From assembly GCA_013043945.1 (NCBI GenBank), contig JABEUW010000054.1:1-7417 (forward strand): 7,417 bases of DNA. Reading direction: 5' to 3'. The DNA comes from Vulcanimicrobiota bacterium (GTDB lineage Bacteria; Vulcanimicrobiota; Vulcanimicrobiia; Vulcanimicrobiales; Vulcanimicrobiaceae). The position numbers were made by a program, and so were the translations under genes. Below the pieces are notes generated by a model. It was not told where the DNA came from. It was given only the letters and a program-made list of their open reading frames with translations, and did no database searches. Shown here piece after piece: positions 1 to 6,161 of the stretch (position 1 is the stretch's first letter; each line of letters starts with the position of its first letter).

Positions 1-3
1 CGT

Positions 4-1368
4 TCATCGTTCGGCGATGCTCGAAAGGTGCCTCGCAAGCGCGCGCTCGCGCGCGCGAGAATCGAGTTGGGTCGCGAGGAGGAGCGCCAGCACGGCGACG
101 ACGACGAAGGCGATGTAGGCTTCGCGAAAACCCGCGTTTTTGTGGTGGTGGGCATCGAAGAGGCCGCCGGCGAGCGAGCCGCCGATCAGTTGCCCCACGA
201 TCAATGCTTGGCTGAGAAAGCCGAGCGCGGTCGACCTGCGGTCGACCTCGGCGGCATTGGTAATGATATAGCGCGTCGGCGCACCGAGGAGCGCTCCGAA
301 ACCGACACCGGCGACGAGCATCGCCACGATGCTCCACGCAAGCGAGGTGAAGCCGAAGGCGAAAATCGCCAACCCGAGGGCGGTACAGGCGCTGCCGAGG
401 AGTAAAACGCTGCGGCTTCCGATGCGATCGAGCGCTTTTCCGGAGATGGGAATGACGGCGACGAACGCGAGCGCACCGAGCGCAGCGATCGCACCGGCCT
501 CGATTGCGTTGCGATGCTGTGCGGCCACTATCACCGTCGGAACGAAAAACAGCGACCCTTCGAGGATACCGACCAGCAGCTCGAGGCCATAGGTTTTCGC
601 GAGTTGCGGCGTTGCGAAGAGCGAGAGCGGGACGATGGGATGCGCGATGCGCCGTTCGAAGAGGACGAATGCGACGAGCACGAGAGCTCCCGCGATGCCT
701 AACCACGGATCGAGCGTCGTGATGCCGGCGACCGCTGCAAGCAGCCCGACGGTCATCGCAACGAGTCCGATTGCATCGAGCGGCGGGCGCACGCGCGGTG
801 CCGTTGTCGGCACGTCGCGCAGCGCACGGATGAAGACCCACGCTGCGAGCGGCACGTTCGCGGCGAAGATCCAGCGCCAACTCAGCGCGTGAGTGACGAT
901 GCCGCCGATCGTTGGGCCGAGCACCGCCGCTGCGCCCCATGTAGCAGCGACCGCGCCGAGCGCGGCTCCGCGCTTCTCCAACGGAATGACGTCGCCGATC
1001 GCCGCGGTCGCAACCGGAAAGATCCCTCCGGCACCGAGCGCTTGCAGCGCGCGCGCGAGGAGAAAGAGCGGATAACTCGGGGCTGCAATGGCCAGGAGCG
1101 AGCCGAGCGCGAATAGCGAGATGCAAAAGAGATAGATCGTGCGCCGTCCGTAACGGTCGGCGAGCGTCGCCGCCACCGCAATGCTCGCAACGTTCGCGAG
1201 GAGATAGAGCGTAAAAATCCAGGCGAGCTCGCCGAGCGGCACGGCGAATTGCCGGCCGATGGCCGGGAGCGCCGGCGAAAGGACCGAGAGATCGAGCGCC
1301 CCGGCGAAGACGCCGAGTGCGAGCGTCAGCAGTAACGAGCGCGTCTGTTTATCGAGGGTTGGGATCAT
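4..1368 (-). CDS. Major facilitator superfamily transporter, DHA2-like (14 TM)
   Basis: A 454-residue polytopic inner-membrane transporter, most likely a proton-driven exporter of small molecules; the substrate cannot be read from sequence. TM1 carries the LDLSVLSPALP stretch (26-36) typical of drug:H+ antiporters. The loop after TM2 has the MFS motif A form LADRYGRR (69-76). TM4 has the conserved RALQALGAGG (106-115). TM5 has the antiporter motif C form LGPTIGG (150-156), followed by WRWIFAANVP (164-173). I count about 14 hydrophobic segments, which fits the DHA2 class, although the protein is slightly shorter than the usual 470-520 residues. The C-terminal tail (436-454) is short, Arg-rich and cytoplasmic. 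The ATG start overlaps the ctaB stop as ATGA, so the gene is coupled to heme A synthesis. No Shine-Dalgarno motif precedes it. Family assignment is secure; class and role are inferred. Confidence 0.9.
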   Translation of the reverse strand: MIPTLDKQTRSLLLTLALGVFAGALDLSVLSPALPAIGRQFAVPLGELAWIFTLYLLANVASIAVAATLADRYGRRTIYLFCISLFALGSLLAIAAPSYPLFLLARALQALGAGGIFPVATAAIGDVIPLEKRGAALGAVAATWGAAAVLGPTIGGIVTHALSWRWIFAANVPLAAWVFIRALRDVPTTAPRVRPPLDAIGLVAMTVGLLAAVAGITTLDPWLGIAGALVLVAFVLFERRIAHPIVPLSLFATPQLAKTYGLELLVGILEGSLFFVPTVIVAAQHRNAIEAGAIAALGALAFVAVIPISGKALDRIGSRSVLLLGSACTALGLAIFAFGFTSLAWSIVAMLVAGVGFGALLGAPTRYIITNAAEVDRRSTALGFLSQALIVGQLIGGSLAGGLFDAHHHKNAGFREAYIAFVVVAVLALLLATQLDSRARERALARHLSSIAER

Positions 1369-2285
1369 CGCAGGATGATGCGATCGACGACCATCGCGAG
1401 CGACATCAACGCGAGATAGACCAACGAGTAACGGAAAAGTTCCCGTGCGAATGCGTTGGTTGCGTCGCGAAGCGTTTGAAACGCATAGTAGAGGAAGAGC
1501 GCGCCGAGGATCGTCGCCGAGATTGCGTATGCCGGTCCGAAGACGTGCAACGGATAAAAAGCGAGCGATCCGAGGACGAGCACGACGCTGTAAATGGCGA
1601 TTTCAATGCGCGTGCGATGTTCGCCGACGACGTTGGGAAGCATCGGAATGCCGGCCTTATCGTAATCGGTCTCGGTCATCAGTGCGAGCGACCAAAAATG
1701 CGGCGGCGTCCACAAGAACACGAGCACGAAGAGCCCGAATGCGGCCGGGGCGAGCGTCCCGGTCACCGCCGCCCATCCGACCAGCGGCGGAATCGAGCCC
1801 GCAGCGCCGCCGATCACGATATTCAACGGCGTACGGCGTTTGAGCCACATCGTATAGATCCCGACGTAATAGAGATTCCCGGCGAGCGAGAGCCATGCTG
1901 CGAGTGGATTTACTAGAAGGAAAAGAATTGCAAAGGCGATCACGCCGAGTGCGATGGCATAGATCGTCGCCGGCACGATGGTAATGCGTCCCGTCGGAAT
2001 CGGGCGCGTCTGCGTGCGACGCATCAACCCGTCGATATCGGCATCGTAGACGCAGTTGAGAGCGCCCGCCGACGCCGATGAGAGCGCGCCGCCGAGGAGC
2101 GTCCAGAAGATCAGCGCCGGCGGCGGAATTCCGTGCGCCGCCATCAGCATCGCCGCCAACGTCGTAATGAGGAGCAGAACGATAATGCGTGGTTTCGTTA
2201 ATTCGAGATAGGACGACGCGAGCCCGAGTGGACCCCCAATCGGCGGCCCACCGACCCCGTCGACGCGAGCGAGCGTCGAACTCAC
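1365..2285 (-). CDS. ctaB: Protoheme IX farnesyltransferase (heme O synthase)
   Basis: Integral membrane UbiA-superfamily prenyltransferase that attaches a farnesyl group to the 2-vinyl of protoheme IX, giving heme O for heme-copper oxidases. The length, 306 residues, is normal. ELTKPRI (28-34) opens TM1. The first Asp-rich motif, NCVYDADID (77-85), supplies the Mg2+/diphosphate-binding aspartates and is followed by MRRTQTRPIPTG (88-99), both diagnostic of CtaB/CyoE. TPLNIVIGG with AGSIPPLVGW (152-171) and LWTPPHFW (191-198) with DYDKAGIPMLP (207-217) complete the family signature. About nine hydrophobic segments are present. The first 20 residues are a Gly/Pro-rich extension of no clear role. 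The start is GTG, overlapping the ctaA stop as GTGA; its own stop overlaps the MFS gene start. It lies directly downstream of ctaA, the next enzyme in the pathway. cyoE is a synonym used in other genomes. Confidence 0.97.
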   Translation of the reverse strand: MSSTLARVDGVGGPPIGGPLGLASSYLELTKPRIIVLLLITTLAAMLMAAHGIPPPALIFWTLLGGALSSASAGALNCVYDADIDGLMRRTQTRPIPTGRITIVPATIYAIALGVIAFAILFLLVNPLAAWLSLAGNLYYVGIYTMWLKRRTPLNIVIGGAAGSIPPLVGWAAVTGTLAPAAFGLFVLVFLWTPPHFWSLALMTETDYDKAGIPMLPNVVGEHRTRIEIAIYSVVLVLGSLAFYPLHVFGPAYAISATILGALFLYYAFQTLRDATNAFARELFRYSLVYLALMSLAMVVDRIILR

Positions 2286-3193
2286 CGAGCGCCCGATTCG
2301 CGGGGAAGTTCGAGGCCACGCACCAACGAGAAACTCAGCGCGCTACAGTACGCGATAAATAATAGGGCGGCGTTTGCGGCATGCGCTTCACGGAGATCGG
2401 TCGGAAGGCGGAGCGCGACGTTCATCAATCCGAGGAGCACCTGGGTGCAGAGCAGCGCGAAGCCGAGGCCCGCAGTCGCGCGCACGCGCCGCGACTGCTC
2501 GCGGAGAAAGATGACGATCGTTGCGATCACCGAGAGCAAGAAGGTGATTGCTGCAAACGTACGGTGCAGCATCTGCACCTGTTGAGCGGGTTGCGTAACG
2601 AGCACGTGCCCGGCACAGGCCGGTAGCGTGAGGCAGGCGAGCCCCGCGCCGCTCGAACTCACGTACGCGCCGACGCACATCGTAACAAACGCTGCAATCG
2701 TCGTTGCGAGCAGGAGCGACGAAACCGAGCTCGTCGTGGGCGCAGCCGCCGGTGGTTCGCCTGCGTGCTCGGGAATCGTCGTTACGACGGCGATGGCAAC
2801 GAGCGAGGCGATAAAGGCCATCGCGGTGCCCCAATGCAGGACCACCGAGATCGGCGAATTGCCGAGCTTCACCGTTGCAGCACCGAGCAGCACCTGCACG
2901 AGAAAGAGCGTGGCGACTGCAACGACCAGGGGGCGCAGCGCTGGGAGTTGAGAGCGCAAGCGAAAGGCGAGATAGGCGACGATTGCAACCAACGGAGCGG
3001 TGGAGAACGCAAAGAGCCGGTGGCTCCACTCCCAAATCGTGCCGTCGGACATCGAAGGAATCAATTTTCCGTGGCAGAGCGGCCAGTCGGGGCAGGTCAT
3101 TCCGGCGCCGTTAATCCGCGTCCAACTTCCTAAGAGAACGGCTCCAAAACCGACGATGGCGGCGGCAATCGCGAAACGACGCAGGTTCCTCAC
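2282..3193 (-). CDS. ctaA: Heme A synthase (CtaA/COX15 family)
   Basis: Membrane monooxygenase that oxidises the C8 methyl of heme O to a formyl group, giving heme A. The 303 residues match the bacterial CtaA type (about 306 in Bacillus subtilis) with eight TM segments. The N-terminal half has WTRINGAGMTCPDWPLCHG (24-42), with the paired cysteines C34 and C40 of the first extracellular loop, EWSHR (55-59, E55 and H58) and LHWGTA (H120). The second half repeats this layout with C187/C193 in SGAGLACLTLPAC, LHR (H210) and AHAANA (H271). All four expected heme-ligand histidines, both cysteine pairs and the catalytic glutamate are therefore present, so the enzyme looks functional. The start is GTG at 3193, chosen because it gives a family-length N-terminus; no Shine-Dalgarno motif is visible. 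An inverted repeat lies 17 bp upstream. It is the first gene of the ctaA-ctaB-MFS overlapping set. Confidence 0.96.
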   Translation of the reverse strand: MRNLRRFAIAAAIVGFGAVLLGSWTRINGAGMTCPDWPLCHGKLIPSMSDGTIWEWSHRLFAFSTAPLVAIVAYLAFRLRSQLPALRPLVVAVATLFLVQVLLGAATVKLGNSPISVVLHWGTAMAFIASLVAIAVVTTIPEHAGEPPAAAPTTSSVSSLLLATTIAAFVTMCVGAYVSSSGAGLACLTLPACAGHVLVTQPAQQVQMLHRTFAAITFLLSVIATIVIFLREQSRRVRATAGLGFALLCTQVLLGLMNVALRLPTDLREAHAANAALLFIAYCSALSFSLVRGLELPRESGAR

Positions 3194-3262
3194 AAGGTAC
3201 CACGATAACCGCGGCCTTGGAGGGAAGCCTATGACTGGCGTCGCTCGGGCCTAAGGCCGCTC
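3194..3262 (-). promoter_or_regulatory. ctaA leader region with 8-bp inverted repeat
   Basis: The 69 bp between the upstream secreted-protein gene and ctaA contain perfect 8-bp inverted arms, GCGGCCTT at 3211-3218 and AAGGCCGC at 3253-3260. Read on the minus strand, the first arm begins two bases after the upstream stop codon and the second ends 17 bases before the ctaA GTG. Inside it, AGGCC next to the outer arm can pair with GGCTT (one G-T wobble) to extend the hairpin past a CCCTCC bulge. A competing short hairpin, GGCC-TTA-GGCC, overlaps the same arm (3248-3258). No T-run follows, so it is not a standard intrinsic terminator. It could be an operator, an RNA leader structure or a processing site. 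No promoter hexamers stand out. Confidence 0.45.
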
Positions 3263-4093
3263 CTAACAGTGCTCGGCCGCTCGGAGGATCGGCTGAGCGG
3301 CGCTGCTCTCGTCGCCGGCTATCGCAAGCAGGCGTCGCTGAAAATCGCTCGCGGCACGGTGCGCGAGTTGCGTGTCGCTGAGGCCCGTCTGCTCGGAGGG
3401 CGATTCTTGCCCGTTCCAATAGGCCGGGTACCGCCCCGAGTACATTGCCACCCAGTCGCGATCCGGCGCCGGCGCCGTCTGTATCTCGGTGGGGTCTGGA
3501 ATTGACGGAACCGAGTAGTATCCGGTTGTATAGTGCTGCATGCCCGCTTCGGTATTGTTGACGCGCATCATATCGTATGCATTCAGCGTTGTGACAAAAC
3601 CATCGAGATCGCGGGCGACCTTCCGCTGTCGACCGACCGCGCCGCCGAGCGCATGCACGAAGGCAACAAGGTCGGCCTTTTCTTTCGGATCTTTCACGGA
3701 CTTTGCAAAATTGAGAACTTTTCCCGTCTCACGATCGGCATCTCGCGCGTTACGCAAAAGGCGGCCGGCGATATTAAAGAGACTAGTGAGTCCTTGCTCT
3801 CGATGGAGAACGTTTCCGTCGCTGAGCCTCACGGCACGCAACCGTGCGATCGTCTGCTGCAACGTTGCGTCGTTCCGAATTGCGAGCAAAATCGCGGCAT
3901 TGGCATGAACCGCCATCTGCGTGCATGGGGTGGTGGCTTTCACGCGGACGATGACCTTCAGCGGCGGCAGCACCGGCGGCGCAATCTGCGCGGGCGAGGG
4001 GGAGGGGCTCGGAGCGGCCATGCCGGTGGTGGCAGCGAGCGCGAGAGCAACGATTCCTTTGGCGATCATCCTAGCACCATCCTGACGCGACAT
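3263..4093 (-). CDS. Exported protein of unknown function
   Basis: I do not recognise this 276-residue protein. It begins with a positively charged segment and a hydrophobic core (IVALALAATTGMA, 14-26), a convincing Sec signal peptide with likely cleavage near residue 26-27. A Ser/Pro/Ala-rich linker follows (28-45, containing SPSPSPAQ). The mature body is mostly predicted helical with many charged residues (60-170). A Tyr/Pro/Trp-rich stretch near the C-terminus (187-229) includes YTTGYYS and RYPAYWNGQE. Only two cysteines occur, C57 and the last residue C276, so a disulfide tying the chain end to the domain start is possible. An alternative ATG at 4069 (residue 9) gives a cleaner signal peptide and has a weak AGGA upstream; the longer start would leave almost no leader if the TATAT at 4109-4113 is a -10 element. 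It is co-directional with ctaA but separated from it by 69 bp. Confidence 0.8.
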   Translation of the reverse strand: MSRQDGARMIAKGIVALALAATTGMAAPSPSPSPAQIAPPVLPPLKVIVRVKATTPCTQMAVHANAAILLAIRNDATLQQTIARLRAVRLSDGNVLHREQGLTSLFNIAGRLLRNARDADRETGKVLNFAKSVKDPKEKADLVAFVHALGGAVGRQRKVARDLDGFVTTLNAYDMMRVNNTEAGMQHYTTGYYSVPSIPDPTEIQTAPAPDRDWVAMYSGRYPAYWNGQESPSEQTGLSDTQLAHRAASDFQRRLLAIAGDESSAAQPILRAAEHC

Positions 4094-4177
4094 TTGACGG
4101 AATCAGGGATATAGCATGCGCCTCAAAGCCCCTTTCTGCAAGGGGGCTCGACTCGTTTCAGCCGAACTCATGGCATC
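4094..4177. promoter_or_regulatory. Divergent intergenic region, presumed bidirectional promoter
   Basis: These 84 bp separate the two divergent transcription blocks, so promoters for both must lie here or inside the flanking gene starts. On the minus strand TGCTATAT (4109-4116) resembles an extended -10 element, which would put transcription start only a few bases before the 4093 ATG and favours the inner start at 4069. No matching -35 at standard spacing is clear. On the plus strand a TTGACG occurs at 4094-4099 but has no -10 at 16-18 bp. The assignment rests mainly on gene orientation. Confidence 0.4.
4127..4148. repeat. Imperfect inverted repeat in divergent promoter region
   Basis: AGCCCCTT (4127-4134) and AAGGGGGCT (4140-4148) form an 8-bp stem with one extra G in the right arm and a five-base TCTGC loop. 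It sits near the centre of the 84-bp divergent spacer. No T-run follows on either strand, so a terminator is unlikely. An operator for a dimeric regulator, or a 5' UTR hairpin of the plus-strand operon, would both fit. Confidence 0.5.
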
Positions 4178-4615
4178 GTGAAGCGTCTGTCGGCCCTGCT
4201 CCTCTTGCTCGTCTTGGTCGGCTGCCGCGACGTCCGCGTACGCACCTATGCCGAAGGGCTGACCCATGCCGCCGGGCATGGCAATCGGATCGCGGTCATT
4301 CGTAGCCGCGCCCAACTCAGCCACTACGGTATCGTCGCCCCCGACGTTCGTTTTCGTGCCGAGTTCTGCGTCGCGCTCTTGATGGGGCCGCATCGCCGCA
4401 GCGGCTTCCGGCAGATCGTCGAATCGATCGATGCGGGGCTGCGCCACGTGCGCGTGGTCGCCTTCGAGCAGCCGCCGAGCGACGGCGGCGAGCCGACGCG
4501 CCCTTACCGCACCTACACGCTCTGGGTGATTCCTAATGCCGCATACCGCCGCGGGATACAGGTCGTCGTCGTTACTCCCGAGGACCGCCAGGTCGCCGAG
4601 ACGGTGCTTCCGTAA
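4178..4615 (+). CDS. Small lipoprotein with PrcB C-terminal-like domain
   Basis: A 145-residue predicted lipoprotein. MKRLSALLLLLVLVGC (1-16) is a signal peptide ending in the lipobox LVGC, so C16 would be lipidated after cleavage by signal peptidase II. The region 59-119 follows the pattern of the PrcB C-terminal domain: FRAEFCVALLMG (59-70), then SGFRQIVESI (75-84), a strand with VRVVAFEQPP (91-100), and RPYRTYTLWVIP (108-119). PrcB was named for a lipoprotein needed for the dentilisin protease complex of Treponema denticola, but the domain is widespread in stand-alone lipoproteins and no protease gene is present here, so a protease role should not be assumed. The start is GTG; no in-frame ATG lies upstream. 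The TAA stop overlaps the next ATG by one base (TAATG), indicating coupling to the GH130 gene. Lipoprotein call is firm; domain call is by pattern only. Confidence 0.75.
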   Translation: MKRLSALLLLLVLVGCRDVRVRTYAEGLTHAAGHGNRIAVIRSRAQLSHYGIVAPDVRFRAEFCVALLMGPHRRSGFRQIVESIDAGLRHVRVVAFEQPPSDGGEPTRPYRTYTLWVIPNAAYRRGIQVVVVTPEDRQVAETVLP

Positions 4616-5676
4616 TGATCGCCGTGACGAATTTTTCCTACGATGTTCAGGTGGAGCGTCGCGGGCTCGTGCTCGCGCCCGATGGGCGCGCCGACGCCGC
4701 TGAGGGAATGCTCAATCCGGCGTTCGTGCAAGCCCGAAACGGCGAGCGATTGCTCTTTCCGCGCATGGTTGCGGCTGGAAACGTCTCGCGCATCGGGCGC
4801 TTTCGTCTCGCCGGCGGCTACGCGACGATCGATGAAGGCTACGCGCTCGAGCCGACGCTGCCGTACGAGCTACGTGCCGCGCATGGTTGGGGCTGCGAAG
4901 ATCCGCGCATCACCTATATTCCCGCACTCGACGCATATATTATGGCGTACACGGCGTACGGTCCGCGCGGTGCGCGCATCGCGCTCGCCTATTCGCAGAG
5001 TGGGATCACTTTCGAGCGTCTCGGACTGGTCGATTTTAGTGCGGCGGGGCTCCCCGACCACGACGATAAGGATGCGGCGTTCTTTCCCGAGCCGGTCCTC
5101 TCGCCCGAGGGACACCTCTCGCTGGCGTTCTACCATCGCCCGATGTTGCATCTCTCGGCGGTCAACGGCGTTGCCGCAATTCCGGTTATTCGCGCGATGC
5201 CCTACGACCAACGCGAATCGATTCGCATTGCGTACGTTTCACTCGAAAACGTGAAACGCGATCGTAACGCATTGTTGCAGGTGCGCGAATCGGCCCTCGT
5301 GCTCTCGCCGGAAGCGGCCTGGGGGCGCATCAAAGTCGGTGCGGGAACCCCGCCGATTCGCGTTCCCGAGGGTTGGCTCTCGATCTATCACGGTGTCGAT
5401 CTGCGCCGCGTCGATGGGATTCATCCGCGTTTTTCGTATAACGCCGGGATCGTCGTCCACGACTACGAACGCCCCGACCGCATCCTCTACCGTTCGCCCG
5501 CGCCCTTCCTCGTTGCGACCGAGCCCTACGAGTGTCACGGCGTCGTCGATAACGTCGTCTTTCCGACCGGTATCGAAGCTTTGCCGCATATCGGCGAGCG
5601 TGCGTTCGATATTTACTATGGAGCCGCCGATTACGCCATCGCGGTCGCGCGCGTCCGTCTATCGCTACGCGCATGA
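4615..5676 (+). CDS. GH130 family beta-mannoside phosphorylase/hydrolase
   Basis: A 353-residue five-bladed beta-propeller enzyme of glycoside hydrolase family 130, which cleaves beta-mannosides by phosphorolysis (releasing mannose 1-phosphate) or, in some subgroups, by hydrolysis. Visible signatures in order are: LNPAF (33-37), LLFPRM (46-51), GCEDPRIT (93-100), whose D96 matches the proposed general acid of characterised members, KDAAFFPEP (152-160), YHRPM (173-177), KVGAGTPPI (240-248), GWLSIYHGV (253-261), YECHGVVDNVVFPTG (305-319) and YYGAAD (334-339). No signal peptide is present, so it should act in the cytoplasm. The ATG start overlaps the lipoprotein stop, and its TGA overlaps the next gene as ATGA. 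No mannan transporter, mannanase or epimerase is nearby, so the natural substrate (mannooligosaccharide, N-glycan core, or a mannosyl compatible solute or glycolipid) is open. Family assignment is strong; phosphorylase versus hydrolase is unresolved. Confidence 0.92.
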   Translation: MIAVTNFSYDVQVERRGLVLAPDGRADAAEGMLNPAFVQARNGERLLFPRMVAAGNVSRIGRFRLAGGYATIDEGYALEPTLPYELRAAHGWGCEDPRITYIPALDAYIMAYTAYGPRGARIALAYSQSGITFERLGLVDFSAAGLPDHDDKDAAFFPEPVLSPEGHLSLAFYHRPMLHLSAVNGVAAIPVIRAMPYDQRESIRIAYVSLENVKRDRNALLQVRESALVLSPEAAWGRIKVGAGTPPIRVPEGWLSIYHGVDLRRVDGIHPRFSYNAGIVVHDYERPDRILYRSPAPFLVATEPYECHGVVDNVVFPTGIEALPHIGERAFDIYYGAADYAIAVARVRLSLRA

Positions 5677-6161
5677 CGATCTCGCTTTTGCTGGCGATCG
5701 TCATCGTGATGGGTACGCTGGTGTTGCTCACCTCGATCTTTCGTTTGCACCGATTGCAGATCCACGTCGCTGCGACCTCGGTGCCCGCTCCGCCGAAGCC
5801 CTATACCGATAAGCGCATCTCGCATGTCGCACGCGGAGCGGTCGATGCACGCGGTGTCTGGGCGCTGGCGGCGCAACCGCGTTGCTTCGAAGAGGTAGAG
5901 AAGAGCACGGGCTCCGAAACATACGTGCGCGCGCATCTTCCATCCGACGCACGTCGATTCGCCTCGGGGCGTACGCTGACGTTTGGAAGCTGCCGTATCA
6001 TCATCGGTGCGGCGAGCATCGTCGTCGAGCGTGGCAACGAACGGATCTCGGTCCCGGCGCCGGCCGAACTCTACCAAACCGCATCGCGCCTTTACTTGCT
6101 GGCGAGAGGCCCCGGAGGGGGCCCCGAGCTCCGCGCCTACAGAGTGGTACCGCAACCGTGA
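5673..6161 (+). CDS. Single-TM membrane-anchored protein of unknown function
   Basis: A 162-residue protein I do not recognise. Residues 3-22 (SLLLAIVIVMGTLVLLTSIF without flanking charge) form one N-terminal transmembrane helix or uncleaved signal anchor. A basic stretch follows (RLHRLQIH, 24-31), then a Pro-rich linker (38-43). If the basic side stays in the cytoplasm, the remaining domain of about 120 residues is cytoplasmic. That domain alternates short predicted strands with charged turns and has two cysteines, C71 and C107. Its C-terminus is Gly/Pro-rich (ARGPGGGPELR, 144-154). It overlaps both neighbours by 4 bp (ATGA with GH130, GTGA with prfC), which strongly supports a real gene despite the lack of a family match. 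Confidence 0.75.
   Translation: MTISLLLAIVIVMGTLVLLTSIFRLHRLQIHVAATSVPAPPKPYTDKRISHVARGAVDARGVWALAAQPRCFEEVEKSTGSETYVRAHLPSDARRFASGRTLTFGSCRIIIGAASIVVERGNERISVPAPAELYQTASRLYLLARGPGGGPELRAYRVVPQP
6108..6123 (+). repeat. GC-rich hairpin shortly upstream of prfC start
   Basis: GGCCCC (6108-6113) and GGGGCC (6118-6123) form a 6-bp perfect GC stem with a GGAG loop; an overlapping GGGGCCCC palindrome lies at 6118-6125. It is inside the 3' end of the upstream coding sequence, 34 bases before the prfC GTG. It encodes the GPGGG run of that protein, so codon composition alone may explain it. A role in pacing translation into prfC is possible but unsupported. Confidence 0.35.

Noticed and set aside
1317..1916. 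A 199-codon plus-strand open frame opposite ctaB
   Set aside because: Low-complexity Arg/Glu/Asp composition and complete overlap with the well-defined ctaB gene mark it as a shadow.
3248..3260. Possible intrinsic terminator after the secreted-protein gene
   Set aside because: Hairpins can form but no T-run follows on the minus strand, so a rho-independent terminator is not supported; reported instead as a leader inverted repeat.
3533..4114. A 193-codon plus-strand open frame opposite the secreted-protein gene
   Set aside because: The minus-strand frame has a clear signal peptide and normal protein composition, while this frame ends in a Gly/Arg-rich stretch that mirrors the Ser/Pro linker codons.
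4094..4122. Sigma70-type plus-strand promoter starting at TTGACG
   Set aside because: The nearest -10-like sequences (TATAGC, TAGCAT) lie only 10-12 bp away, too close for a functional pair.
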